A stretch of 64,000 bases of DNA from Anarhynchus alexandrinus (taxonomy: Eukaryota; Chordata; Aves; Charadriiformes; Charadriidae). Numbering within the stretch: the stretch's first letter is position 1; each line of letters opens with the position of its first letter. The stretch lies in contig VUYV01000082.1 in NCBI GenBank assembly GCA_008711295.1, positions 2,022,518 to 2,086,517 on the forward strand. The letters run 5' to 3'. A program made the translations under genes and the position numbers. A model generated the notes under the pieces. It was given only the letters and a program-made list of their open reading frames with translations, was not told the origin of the DNA and made no database searches. Positions 37,231 through 51,500 of this stretch are shown here, in pieces.

Positions 37231-38152
37231 AAGCCCAGTGGTATGGTATGTTGCAGACTCTCAACACCTTCACTGAGTTGCCACCTCATCCTACAAGTAC
37301 TCAAGTGCAGTTCTGCCCTGCCTGCATGGTGCCTCACGTGCAGGTAGGGAAAGTACTTTTAGGAGCCTCTCACAAGCACCAGGTGGAACAAGGAGCCAGG
37401 CTGTGCAGAGGTTGGTGTTATACAAGGCTGATCTCTCAGGAGGACGAAGCAGCACTTGGCTAAATTTCTTGGCTTAAGATGATCACAGAACACAATTGTC
37501 TCGGTAGGAGAAGGGGACAGGATAGACCCCAACCAGGGCTACAACTGTTTGGAAATGTAGAACTGAAGAAGGATTAAATAGCGCTGCATTCTGTATTTAC
37601 AAGCAGGGGACACCACAAAAAAAAAAAGCTGATAGAAACATGTCAAGGTTAAAATATCTGAGCAATGTGTTTGTATACAAAGTACAAAGATCTGGTGAAA
37701 AAGCTATAAGAGCTTTAATTGTAAAAAAAAACCCCAAACAACGCTGCAATCTAGGCTAGCTGATTCCCTGATCTAATCCCTTTTCTTAAATTCCCAAAAG
37801 CACTTTCTGTCATGACAGCAGCCGCAAGCACACAAGCCCACACTGCAGTGTGGTGGATCCGGGGAATTCCTTCCTGTGAAGAGGGAAAGTCATAGCCCCC
37901 TGTAGCCTGTCATGCATACTGCTGGCACTCATTGGACTCATTGATTTACTGATTTGACTCACTAAACTGGCAGAAAATTAGCTCAGCCACAAAATAAAAA
38001 TTAGTCTGCTGCTAAGCTGCTCAGCTGAACTGAGCTCTAGCATGGGAAGGAGCTTGTGGATGGCTTGAGATTTGGTTCAGAAGGGGATGGGACAAGGGTG
38101 CTAAGGAGCACAGGGATCTCTGGGACATATGACTTTGGGGGAGGATTACTGA

Positions 38153-38189
38153 TCTAATGTACAAAATGTACTGAGTCTAATGTACAAAA
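38153..38189. repeat. 14-bp direct repeat, period 23
   Basis: TCTAATGTACAAAA occurs at 38153-38166 and again at 38176-38189, separated by nine bases. Confidence 0.85.
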
Positions 38190-38770
38190 GCACATTTTCC
38201 AAGTGGCTTGATTCCACCACAACACCTCTATCCAGGACCTTCATGTATATGAAGGACATACATTCAAGGCCCCCTTCGCATCTTCACACAAGGCTTCTGC
38301 TGTCCTTCACACATGCCTTCCTCCCCAGGCTTCAAGCTATCCTGCCTGACCTGGTCATACCCCCTTCCTGCTGTCCTAGGATACTTCTGTCAATGCTGTT
38401 ATCAGTGGGTATTAAGGCCTATTTTCATTGTCAGACTGGAGGGATTTTTCTGTCAGCCCCAGACTGACACAAGACCTTGACGTGGTGCTTTCCATTCCTC
38501 CTGCCCAATGCATCTCCTTGACAGTCTCACTTCCCTCAGAGTTACAGGGACGCCTCTCCCCCCCTTATTGTGTAGAGCCATTAGAGCTAAACTTCTCAAA
38601 CAGAAACGCCCTTAGAGCAGTTTCACAAGCTTTTAAAATCCAAAGACCACCTTTCCTTTCTGAAAGGACTCCAAGGACATCTTATGCTGTGTCACCACCC
38701 AGGTTTTCATTCACAAGCCAGTAACAATTAATCCATTAGAAATGCATCTATTAGTTCTGTTTATTCCATC

Positions 38771-38783
38771 TGTGTGTGTGTGT
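38771..38783 (+). repeat. (TG)n microsatellite
   Basis: A short run of about six TG units. Confidence 0.8.
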
Positions 38784-41700
38784 TCCAGCTCCTACAGCAG
38801 GAGAATGGTGAGTGGGAGGAGGTTAGGAAAGAAAGGGGTTTGCAGGCATTTCCCTGGTCACAATCTGATGTTTCTCAAGTACCATCTGAGTATACCATGC
38901 TGTAAAGGATGTTTCTACCTTTCTCTCCACTAACAGCGACCATCCCCCCACCTTGCCGAGGGGACTGGGGCTCATTTGATCCTTCAGTACGCTGGTTTAG
39001 AGACCAAAAGCAGTGGAGAATTAATAATTATTTTTTTTTCCTGTGATCTAGCCCTGTGCTCCCTGTCACTCTGGGGACAGAGGATCACCAGTGTCAGGGC
39101 AAAGGAAGGGAGTGAGAGCACCTGGCTGGGGACAGGGTGCAGGACAACCTTTTCAGAGACAGATGGCCACTGGCTTTGAAACCACACACTTCAGATCATA
39201 CTGGCCCAATGGATGGGGAACACTGCCCAAGGACCTTGATGCTGGCCTAGATGCTGAACTGCTAGTATCTTCCATTTGCCTAAACCCGCTGAGCCTCCCT
39301 GGTCCATTTCTTCCTTCACTATAGGTAATCACTGAAAACAGCCCTATTAAAACTGAAGTTTTGTCTTTAGAAAAGACTGATAATCAAACCTTCAACAACA
39401 CAAGATATTACAGGTTTAAGAGAGTCCTTACAAAAAGGACTGAAATGAGGGAGTGCTAATGCTTTCCTCTGCCAGCCACTCATTCAAACCCAGTTTTGGT
39501 CATTAGTACCTAGAAGTGGTTCCTGCCTGCTGGATTTTTCATTGAGCTACATAAAAAGAGGTGAAATGGAGAGGATCCTTAACTCAGTGGCCAGATGCCA
39601 ACATCACAGCCCCCCAATACTGTTTTCAATGGAATTGAATGGATCAAATGGATTATGAACAGCACCTTTTTCACTTGGTCTAAGTATTTTCCTCCAGGGT
39701 CCTCTCCTGGTGGTGAGTAGCTTGCCTTACTGCTATCACAGCTGTAGCTTTTTTGTGGATAAGTGGAAGATTTCACTCTTCTGGGCTGCCAATTAGGTGG
39801 CTTTCACTACCAGCTAGAGCCAGAGGGACGATTAAAATAAAGTGCAGCCTTTTGTCCTGCCCTTTGCAAAAAGAACTGTCAGCCATTCTGGATAAGAATA
39901 GAGACTTCTCCCACCTCTTGCAGTCCAAAAGATGGAACACAATAACTTTAAAATGTTAGAAATATATATTGATTTATCACAATTCTTGTTTCCCATTTAA
40001 AGAAACAACTTGCCTTTTTTGTATGACCCCTGGCATTTTCTTTTTGTGTTTTGGCTTTTTGCAGAACCTCCGCTCACAGTATTAGTGCAAGTTAGTGACC
40101 AGTTTTAGCCCGGCTCTTACTCAGAAAACAGACATTTCTTTTCCTGCTACTTGGAGTAACTGTACAATTTTCTGTTCTCAGAAATGTAATAATGTCTTTA
40201 ATAGGAGACTGACATTCAGGTATCAAAAGACCCTCCAAATTCTGATCATACAAAACCCCAGGTTGCTCGCCATTTATGGTCATTTGCAAACAAAAAAGCA
40301 CCTTCTCAAAGAGCAGCAGTCAGACTGCTCATGTCCTGGCCAGATCCCCGTCTGGCAAACTTTAATTGCAGTTTGGGCTGGAATGTTTTTTTTCACTCTC
40401 AACCCTAAAGCTTTCTGCAGGCTGTTAAACAGATGCCACATTTCATACCAGATGTGAATTTCCTAAAGTCATTCCTGCTGTACATAGAGGGGACTAATCT
40501 AAAGCCTTTGAAGTAAGTTGTAAGACCTGCTGTTGACTTTAGATCACATATGTTTGGGCTGTAAAGTTCTTTGGGATAAGAAGACCACATAGATGCAGAA
40601 TGTCACTGCAGGCCAGTAGAAGAGTCTGTGATTCATTTAAGATGGGAATCTGCCCGCTGTCTTCTATAGGAGATATATTTCAGATTAAATATGGTTAGTA
40701 AATGTATTTTTCCATTCTTAAAAGTTTTTGGAATGGCAAATATTCTATTCCTGCACCAATATAAATCTACTGGGGGGGGTGTCTCTCTCTTCAGTTTCAA
40801 CAACAGCAAAAAATACACAGCGAGGTGCTGAATGATGACTAACCTCTCCCAGGGACAGTTTCATCCTAAATGGTATATCCCTGAAAAAATCCTCAGTTTC
40901 AGTGGATGGGCATGACAACATTAAAAAAAAAATGCTTCTTTGGAAAATTCCTGACCAGGAATTTTGTTACAGACAGTTCTAAGCAGAAGCTGCTACTAAG
41001 AAGGCGACTCGGAGGTATTTCACTCCTGCCCTGGCATTGTTTCTCAGTTTGATTAAGCTCTTAATCTTGTGTTTCCTCTGTGGGTATCAAGCTCCAGGAA
41101 ACTGCCTTATTCAGATGCCTAAAGGGAAATAAAATTCAGCTTCAAACAAACAACAATCACCGCTCCATTTTTGATCGTAATCTGGGGGGAAATGTATCAT
41201 GAGGCACTGTGGCTCGATACCTCCAAAAATCAACTTTGGGAGTCAGAATTTAAGAATCTGTCAGAGCTAATCACTTCAAATAATGCTGCAATAGAAGACT
41301 GGACTCGCCACAAGAAGCAATTGCAGCAGGAGATAAAAAGATTACATGCTGAATGATCTGATGTGAATAGGAAAGATGCTATTCTTAAAGCCCTGAGCTC
41401 CCATGATGCAGTATTTCAGCTTTGGGCTGAAATGGTAAAGCTAAACTAGAATTGTGCACTGATAACGTCAGAGCAATCAGCCGCTGGGATGGGAGGAGAA
41501 TTCCTACATCAAAAACCTTTTTTTGGTTGAATTGCGGTTATTAGTATTTAAAACAGCAGCAACTGGAGTCACTGAGTCCGAGCTGCACCGTGCTAGGCTT
41601 TATTCCACACAGTGTAACACACAGCCATTGCCCCAAGGACCGTAAATGTGTAAACAGACAAAACAGACATATGGATGGAGGGCACAGGGAGAAGAACTGA

Positions 41701-42189
41701 TCTGCCTCATGCTTAATATCAAATCAGCATCAGAGCCAAAAATACAATACAGGGCCCTAGCGTGCTACCTGCTACAGCCAAGTGTCCCCAAAGCTGTCTC
41801 CCCCCGAGGTTTCACATTTGGCATTAAAGGAATCTCATCTTGATGAGAATTTACTCTGGTGGAAATGGGGAGGGAAATGACAGCAGCTGTGATCAGGTAA
41901 ATCCCACAGGTTAATTACCTGTTCTGCTTTTCACCTCTGAAATGGAAAGCCTTTTGGAATGAAGCATGGGAAGAGACACTCCTAAGGGAGCAGGGACTGA
42001 GTCCAGGTCTTCCTACGATACATGTGGGCACCTTTTCAGGGAATTAAAAACAGCTCCACAGATGCTCAAACATCTGAAGAACAGTGGGTATCAGCCGCGG
42101 TGAAACCTGGTCTGGCAGGCTGCACCCAACCCTAGCCCAGCCACGTTCAGGAAAGGTGAATTCAACAGACAGAAAGGAAAGTTTCTAGG

Positions 42190-42260
42190 GAAGATTAAGG
42201 AAATGCTGTCGTATGAGGAGAGACTACAAGAGCCTATCTGTCAAGTCGGGCTCCAGCTAA
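42190..42260 (+). repeat. Possible ancient CR1/L3-like fragment
   Basis: GAAATGCTGTCGTATGAGGA followed by GAGACTACAAGAGCCT translates to a YEERLQE-like segment like that in CR1 ORF2 (compare LSYEERPREL in copy A). No element tail is present and the match is short. Confidence 0.25.
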
Positions 42261-44603
42261 ACACAGCAGGAGGAAAATATCAGGTTGGGAGAGAAGCTGT
42301 TAAAACTACAGGATGACGTTAAAAAAACAGCAAATGAGCAAAAGTTTTCTGCATATGCATTTAACCTTAGAGCAACCCCCGCTGATAGGACTAGTGAAGC
42401 AAAAACCAGTGATGCTTTTAAAAGGAAGCTAGGACAGCTTGTGAACTGGATATTGCGATGTGCTTGTCTATGGAAAAAGGAATGGAGTTAATTGGTCCTC
42501 CCAGGCCTTTGTTCCTAAGAAGATGCTGCTGTTCTTCAAAAGATACTTTTCTAGGAAAAAAAAAAAGAATATTAAAAAAGCCCAGAAATCTTGTAAAGTC
42601 TCTTTCCTATTGAAACATCATGAGATATTTTATAAATCTGGGGATGGCTGATAACGTCTTGGAGAGGCTTTAGTGATCATTGAGTTATTTAGTCTTTTAT
42701 TTTTTTTCATCTGGACATTTTTAAGAATTACACTTTTAAAACCTGAATCCTTTTGGCCAAAAATAGCCCCAACTTCCCCTGTAATGAAGGAAACTGAAAG
42801 AACAACTATCCCATATGAAAAGCAAGCCGGTGAACTGCAGTTATCCTGGAGTTCATAACAGACATATTTATAGCGATCTTTTGACCCCCCTCAGGATGAT
42901 TCATTCCTCAAGAAAGTTTGAAGTCTGCCTTTAAAGGATATTTGCACTACCACATACACCCTTATCTGTTGCCGCTGGGGAAAAAAATATATTATAATAC
43001 ACTGCGTTGGTATTGGTATATTAATCACACATATGTGATGATTATTCTTGATAATGCAGCATAACAATACAATACAGCATTAAGGTAGAGGTCTGATTAC
43101 ATGTCATTCAGCAAGGGTTGAGCCACTATATTTAGATGCTGACTAATTTGGGAGAGCACTTATCCATCTTCCTGAGGGATTTCGGCAGCTCCCCTTCTTG
43201 AGATATCTGAAGACTTCACAGCCACTTGGGCGTTTCGCTCCTAGCACTCCTGCAAGGTTGGAAAGTGATGACCTCCCCTGCCCCACACCTGCCTGCCGGG
43301 GCTCCCTGCCTCTGCGTGGGGAGGACCCCCTCTCCTGGCTCTCCCTGGGGCAGCAAAGCCCTGGGCCCTTTGCCCTCGCTCGCTGGTGGCACCTGGACAG
43401 GGCTGAACTGAAGGACGTGTCCCAGGAAAACTGCATCTGTGATCACGTGGATCTGATTTCTCTGGTACAGCATCACCCAGATGTACGCTTGCACCATATG
43501 TCCTAAAATATTGGTTTGACTTAACTGAGCCTGATTCTTAGTTAAAATATGGGCACGTCACTTTTCTCCCACAGTGTATGTAGGAGGGGAGGAGTGGAGA
43601 GTTCTTGAGTAGGTGTAAATGCTCCCCTTCAAATTCTCCTTAACAGTGCTCCAGAGTGTATCTCCAGTCCAGGACACTGTGTTCATCTGCAAGGTAGTTC
43701 TAAGTAAGCATCCTTATCTAGGGGACATGGGGTCCCCACATCCACACTGCTGCTGTGACGTGTTTGCAGGGAGCTAGAAAAAAAACACTGCTCACATCGA
43801 AGATGAGGAGCCACAGTTACAAAGCCCTCGGGGACAGCAGAAGTCAACTCAGCAGTGATTTTCTCAGATTGAAAAATCTCCATGTCTGGCAGCCTTTTTA
43901 GCAGCCTGCGAACTGACTGTGCAGGCAGACCCATCAGTGGCAAAAGCTGGGGGAGGCGGCAAAAGGCTGGCAGAGGGGTTGGCAAGGAGAGGCTGCGAGA
44001 GCGAAGCTAGCCCAGGAGAGCCAGGAATCGCCCATCACTCAGCTCAGAGCGATAGCAACATGAAAAGACAAGACAATCAATCTTTCTAACTTACTTGGCT
44101 ACATGATTGAGGAACATTAAGCACTGCATCATAAGGTTACTGTACTTGGAAAGGTATTTCGAGTCCACAGTGTACTGAACCGGAGCGTACTGAGCAAGGC
44201 TGGATGGGATTGATCCTTACAGAGACAACTAAAACCTCAGTGTAGCAAGAAAGGACCACACATAAAGATCATGAACACTCCTTTAATCGGGCCCCAGGAC
44301 CCAGGCGATGAAGCACATCTGAATGTCTCTGGCAAGAACGGAATCCCACAGAGCACAAAGACAGCATGGTGCACACAAGGTTAGAGATGGCTGAGCCAGA
44401 GGACATGGGAACTCAATCTCACTCCAGCACAGGGACCCATCTATCCCTGCTTTGTAACAGGTGGACGACCAAATAACAGGATCATATTTGATTGCCCCCC
44501 TCAGAAATGTCAGGTCACCACTTGCAAGGGCAGCTGGGTGAAACGAATTTGATTTTAAAATCACCACATTTAGCTGTGATGAAAGCTAACAGACAAGAAA
44601 CTT

Positions 44604-44617
44604 TATTATTATTATTC
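44604..44617 (+). repeat. (TTA)n microsatellite
   Basis: About four to five TTA units. Confidence 0.75.
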
Positions 44618-45472
44618 ATGGTGGGTTTTTTGCATTTTTGCTTTTAAATTGCTTCTCTACAAAAAAAAAAGAAGTTGCTTCTTTTTAGATGTTTGACAGT
44701 CAGATTTGCAACTAGTTACAACCTGAAGGTTAAATAAGGTACTTCTTTTTGCTAATCAAGAGAATAACCTGTGCACAAGTTTAAACCTATTAGTATATTG
44801 GAACTATCATTCACAATTCTCTAAATGGCTACATTTTCTTTTTATTCCTAATCTATGTAAAGATTATTTTGGACAAAGATAGAAAACAGCTGAGAATCCA
44901 GAAAACTAACATTTAAACTGGTATTATTAGCTAAGTCAAATGACATTACATGTGCTGGATAGAAGTCACTTATCAAAACATTTTACATTAAAACATACGG
45001 TTTGTTCTGCGAAGAAAGCATGCTAATAGAAATTATTTTCCTCTTGGAGTTCATCAGGATTGTAGAACTAGTAGATCTCAGCCTCATTGTTAGTCCTGAC
45101 TTTGAAGAGAAAAACAAACGTCCCTTTTTCAGTGTCTATTCTGCTTCTCAGCTTTGGGCGGGTTAACAGCTGGACTGATGTAAACTGGAAACAAAAGCAG
45201 AGAAAATGTTATTTAGCTGCAAAAGGGATCTCAGTTGTCAAAGTGATCCACCACTTCGGTAAACTCTCATTCTTGGCCATTAGCCAGTTCAGCCAGTTTT
45301 TAACATTTAAAGCAGTTCATCTCTCTTGACAGCTGTTATTTTTAAACCTTGGTCCCTTACCTTTCTAATTCCCCAGAGGAAACAGCTCAGATCTTTAAGG
45401 GTGATAGCAGCCTCTGCAGCCCACCCCATCTGTGTCCCTCTGCTCCCCTAAGGCTGCAAAGACAGCTGGCTG

Positions 45473-45502
45473 GGGTACAGCCGGGTACAGCCGGGTACAG
45501 CT
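45473..45502 (+). repeat. Three tandem copies of a 10-bp unit
   Basis: The unit GGGTACAGCC is repeated three times with one change in the last copy. Confidence 0.85.
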
Positions 45503-48500
45503 GGCACCTCTTGCATGGGGAGAGGGAAGGGGAAGAGGCAGAAGACACTACAGGCAGATGCTGTAGGAGAGGAGGTGCCCAGCTGGCCCACCCTGAGTTA
45601 GATGCCTAGGCAATTCATTGGGAGAATTAGGGTTTGCAACTGGTTTCCTCATAGACTAAAAGTGCCTAAACTAGCCGATACATGCCTGAAAAGAGAGTTG
45701 TGGCTAAATCCCATCCCTCTCGGGCGCTTTGCTGGCTGAGCTGCTGGGTAAATACTGCAAAAAGATCAAGGTGCTCGAATACCGCTGCAAGAAGCAGACA
45801 GGGACCGACTGCATTTTAAAGCATGTACGTAACCATGACTTATTTTTGTTCTGAAAGCAACTTATGTTCTTCACATATGGGTGTTTTTGAATGCAGCCCC
45901 AAAATAACAACCTCCAGTTGGTTGGGAGTGAGAGTACAGAAAAATGAGCAAAGCTGTAAACAGACAAATTCTCCGGGGGAATAAGTCACAGTTAGGAGGT
46001 CCTAATCAAAGGCTATTTCATACCCCTATAGGCATTATTAGACTCCTAAAGGAGGAAGTTTGACTTGGGAACTCCCCATCTCTGTGATTTCCTCTGGCAA
46101 GTAAGTCTTAGATGAAAATTACATGGTGTTTCACCACCGAGTTTCAGACTCTGGGAGAGCACTGGTTAGCAGTTGCTGAGGACATCGTCTCACATGCAGT
46201 TCCTGCAGATTTGGAAGGTGCATAAAACTACTGCAGGAGCTGGGGAGAGTGCCCAGGGATCACTCCAAGGCTCACACCAGACAGTCAGTTCTTTGGGCCA
46301 GAGAAAGAGATGGAAAAGTGCCCTTGGCAGAAGGTGGCTATGGCTGCAATGTGAAGTTATCCACTCCAGAGAGAGCTCTCCATCCTCTGGCCGTGCAGTA
46401 CAGTGTTGTATCTATCTTGCTGAGAGCTACCTGCACGAGAGAGTTCTGGCTGTACCTACATTGCATAGTGCTTGGCCTTGAGCCTCCTCGGGCACCCATG
46501 TGCACCAAAGACACATTTATTACTCCTTTTGTGTTTACTCTTCCCCCACACCCCTGAGCTTTGGAGTTTGAAATTATGAGGGCTGTGTCGCTGCCCACCG
46601 GAGTGGTTTTTATAGCTCCATGCCGGGTGCATATGCTGCATGCCTTGGAAAATAGTATAAGGGGCATGTGAGCATGCAGTGCCTGGGGGGACAATACTGG
46701 AGGGCTGTATAGGGCTGAGGAAGCCAAGTCTGGTGCAGATTCCACCATGCTGCCTGAAGGGCGGAGCTGAATATCCATAGAAGGACACCCAGCTTTTGCC
46801 TCAGAAGCAGCTGCTTTATCCATTCCAAAGGAGAGGCCAGGAGTGAGCTAACGTACGTGCAGTGTGGATGATCCCATGACCAGGACTCAAGAGAAAAGCT
46901 GGGAGATAAGTTATTGGCAGTGTAGACATGCTCTCAAATGTCCTGTCCTATGGGGTGGGGAGAGCTGACCCAGAATGACACCAGCCCGGTCCTACAGGAC
47001 ACACAGGGTTCACAGCCAAAGCAGCAGACGATTCCTCTGTTCAGGTCTTGGAGTCTCTTGAAATGCCTCCTAATACTAAAAACTGATTTTTGTCCAACCC
47101 CCCCCGCAACTCTGATGCCTCCTTGGGTGCTGTTAGGGCAGGTCCTCAGTCGGCTCCCAGCACAGGATGGCTATTTGTGCTTACAGCAGTGCAGACTGGC
47201 TGAGTGAGCATTGTTCCACCACCCAGGTGGTAATCACAACACACTGCTGCCCTAGCCCATGAATTCCCCACTGTACTCTTCTCCAAAGTCAGCTGTATGC
47301 TAAAGCACCCTCTGCACAAAACTGACGTGCTGCACGCAGTGTTTGGGAGATGTTGAGTCCCATCTCCCCCCACACGCATACGCAGCTTTCAGACCTACGC
47401 CAGCACTGAAAAGAGCTATTCCATCCGTCAGCCCCTGGTATTTATTTTCATCTGTCAAAAAACAAATCCGAGCCTGAAGGCTCCCAGGAAGATCCTGGAG
47501 TCTGGATCCAGGCTTCAGTCAGAAGGAGTAAAAGTCACAGGTATTTATATTAACATGTACAGTTTTGTGCATGTGGAAAACATTTTAAGGAAGCCAGAAT
47601 TATCAAATATACAGCAATTTTTTACTGTATCTTTAATGTTTAACTCCACATCCATGTTCATGTTCAGGCTGGCTAATGTGTTTTGCGACCATATGGAGAT
47701 GCCACATTTTGGTCCTGGAGTAAAAAATATGGCAACAGTAAAATGCCACATTTCAGTAAAAAAAGTCTTGAAAGAATAGTCTGATCTACCAGTAATGAAT
47801 AGAGAGAGAGGAAATTACACCTACCAGGCTTTATCAGTAAGGAAGAGATGGAAACGGGAGGACTGTCTGATCCCAATGTCCCATTTAGGACTGGGCTCAT
47901 AGTGACAGGTTTGAATCACCTCCAAATTCTCCCTGAGCAAGTGTAAAAGTTGGACTCCAACCAGTGTCTCTGATGGTTCCGTGTATCCAGGATATGTCTC
48001 TTTCCACAAGTTTGTTTGCTTAAACCCTCCCTTTTGAAGAGTAGGGAATGGTATTTTTCTGTACTGATGGCTGTAGCGATGCACAGACCGTTCATGAGCC
48101 AGGCTCTGACAGTGATGCCAGGCTGCCATACAAGGGTCAGACCATGGACATGGGTTATCCCGATGGAAACCACAGCAAGCTCTCACCACTGAGCAGCTAA
48201 TTACCCACGATGTGTTGGGAGGCTTCACAGGTACAGCTGGGGGCAGAACTGGCTTCTATAATTAAACCACGTTAGGCTGTCTGTAAGTCCTGCATCCTGA
48301 CTCGAGGAGTAGAAAGACAACCTCTTAGTCTCTTGCAGTGAAGGTCTAGTGTAAACTGTGAATTACAAGATTGAATATCTCTTCCAGGGTGGATTAACAG
48401 GCTCTGACTCTACCCTCTTGTTTTAACTCAGATGGAGATTTGCAGCTGTGTAAACGAAATGAGAATTGCATCTATATCTGTGCCAAGAAAATGTGCTAAA

Positions 48501-51500
48501 TATACAAATAGGCTGAACTGATTATGATTTAATCTTCAAAGCAGACACGTTTTGAAGGATTTGATTTCCTTTCCCGTCTAAAAGTCAAGCTCTTGCTGTG
48601 AGCCTGTATCTACAGAAAGATATTGTCTGCGGGGATCCACTAGCCTTTCCTTTGGCTTAGGGAGCACCATGACCCACACCAGCTCAGGTAAGGAGCAGCC
48701 TCTATCTCAAGGCCCTAATAAAGAGTGGGGAAAGCTCAGAGGAGCTTGCTGGCCAATTTTATGCCCTATCCCTCTAAATATGCACCCAGGACTAGAAGCA
48801 GAGTCACAAACCCGATTCACTCCAGCTAAGGAAAGACACTCATCAATAGGTTGTAATGAGGTTCCCTCTTGTTGGTCATTGTGACAAAAAATGTGGAAGA
48901 GGCAGGAGCCTACACAGTGTTCGTGAGGAGGTGCATACCCAGTGGCAAACTGGCAGCTGCATGCTATCAAACACTCATCTGTGGCTTGCCAGCAAAATGA
49001 AACCCTGGGCAGGATGAGAGGAGGAAATCCTTTCAGTGGGCTGCAGAGTGCAAAGGGATGTTGCCATTTTGGAAGTGGACCCACAATCGAAAACTTTGCA
49101 CAGGATAGTATTTCTCAGACAAATCACACAGAGGGAGGCTTAGGACAAGGTGTCCCCTGCCCAGCCTGGATTAGCCCTGTGTCGAGGATACCTGTTTCTC
49201 CGCACTACGGCGCTTTGCTTTCAAGAAGCCAGAGAGGCCGTGGCTTGTGACCTTTGCAGAGACACATCGGAGCTGGCCTTGGGGCCATTGTGGCAGCGTT
49301 GGTGGCTTTGGTTAAATCTGACTGTTTATTAAGATAGCGTTCATCCAAACACCCTCCTGAGCTCCGCCATCCCTGTCTACATGGATGGTGTCTTTTAGCC
49401 GCTGTAGCTCCGGCAGACAGCTCTGCAGCTCTCCTGCTACATAACTTACCACAACAAACCTTCCCCAACGGTGACTCTCTGGTCTATGGTGCTGAGACTC
49501 CAGTCGGCATCACAGCTGTCAATCACCTCCATCCCCCCCATCTCCCCCCCGAGGTGGAGGTGTTTCTGACAAGCTTAGAAGGATTTCAGAGCGTAGTGCT
49601 GCTTTTCAGAGAGCGGAGGGGAGCCAACTGGGTTCTGGGAAATGTTTCTGCATTTTTGCTGTCTAATGAAGATTTTTGTTTGGGAATGTCCCTGGTTTGT
49701 TTTACCGTTGCTAAAAATGCACAAGGAATTGCTGCTGACAGACTCATCTGGGGCCCACCAAAGTTGCTCCCTGAGCTGAGAGTTTCCTGTAAGTGTGCAG
49801 AGAGATGCATATGTAGGTGCAGCATGAAGAGAGGTGAGTAAGACTGAGACGAGAGAAGCAGAGAAGGTTATATCCATACGTGGCAAAAGACACACTCCGG
49901 AGGGGTGGGATGAGTGGGCAGTCACCCTCCTACTAAAGTAAATGGGAGCCCAGCCCACCCGGGGCATGGCATATGGGGGAGTTTTTGCCACGTGTGTGTT
50001 TGCACAGGGACTGTTTCACATCAGGTGTGTGGTTTAATGAGAGGGATCTTCCTTCCCTTGCAATAGGCTGGGGCACTTGCTGGCTGAGCTGGGAAGACTG
50101 GGCTGCAAAGTCGTGGGAAGGCAGTGATTTTTTGTGGGCTGCCCAGACCCTGGCGTGAGCAGGGGGTCTGGCTGGAGAGAGCAAACATCTATCGCTTATG
50201 TTAAAGGGAAAAAAGGAAGCAAGAAGATGTTAATGCTGCTTACTCTTGATAAAGCTTTTAGCTGCAGAATGTTACATTCTTCAAAGCCCAATCAGCCAGT
50301 CATGCTCTAGGCTTTAACAGCTGTAACTCTAATTGGACCAAGAAAATTAGTTGATCTGCAGCATAAAAACACAAAACACAGCAAAAAAACCTAATCGAGT
50401 TTGCATGGTAGGAGGGTCTGCACTACAGGGGTGTTGACTGTCCCTACTTCATTGCCAGTGTGGCCTTTCCAGCCTCCCCCAGATGACAGAGTCCACTCCT
50501 AACTCTGCCTCCAAAATGCTCAAGCTCCTAAGATGCAGCACCCACACCAAGTTGCCCCATAAAGAAATGCAGTTTTAATTGCTGCTATCAATCAGCCTGC
50601 GAGCAGCGGAACAGCCAGCTCACCCCGATGATTAGCATTCCTGCTGCTGGAAGAGCATGAGTCCAGCCTCGCTGAGGGAAGCAAATGTTGATTGACATCT
50701 TCCCACCCTCACCGCGCTGATGTCTCCTTCCCTGGGAGAAGGGCATGCTCCCCTTTGTCCATGTCTGACACCATCATACATCACCTCTCAGCCCCCTGCG
50801 ATATTCATCCAGTGACACCAACAAGAATAGCTCCAGACCTCAGGACAGGGAGGGAGCTGCCCAGGGTCAGATTTTAGAAGCAAATAAAACTCTTCCAAGG
50901 GACAGTCAGATGGGCAGTTTCCCATTTTAAGCTGTGCGTTCCTTATTTATTTATCGGCACTGCCTCCCAACCGTCTTTGTGATGGCAGACTAGACCTGGA
51001 TTTCTGCTTCTGAGAGTTCCCTGCAGTGCACAGTCTGAAGGCTAAGATGTGCTGCAGCCTGCCCTGGGAGGACTTCTGGGACTCTTGTCACAGGGCTGTT
51101 CATGAAAGGCAGGGCTGTGCATGCTGCTTGGGTTATTTAGGGGTAAGAAAGGCTGGTGTTCATTGTGATGGTGTGTTCTTGCAGAGTTCTAGAGATGGAA
51201 GAGGATCTGAGACGGCAAGTCCTTGCCAGAAGAGGACTGCTCCCTACAGGGCACTTCCCAGTGTCTGAGTCAGTCGAGTTATACAAGCGACAAAAAGCAA
51301 CGCGGCTTTCACCACTTCCTCTGGAGATTAGTCCAAAGCCAGACAGATCCCAGCATTCAGAGGCTGTCATGGCATCAGACTAAATGTTCTGCTCCTCAAC
51401 TCATGCCAAACAGTTTTCTCTTTTCCTTGATGTCTGCATCCTTGGGGTGTTTGTGGACTATCGTTATATCCTCTATTAATCTCCCTGTTTAAGGCATCTC

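Noticed and set aside
49930..49955. Possible reptile-type repeat core (ACTAAAGTAAATGGGAG)
   Set aside because: It resembles 'cattgacttcaatgggag' repeats only over a very short stretch and is too weak to call.
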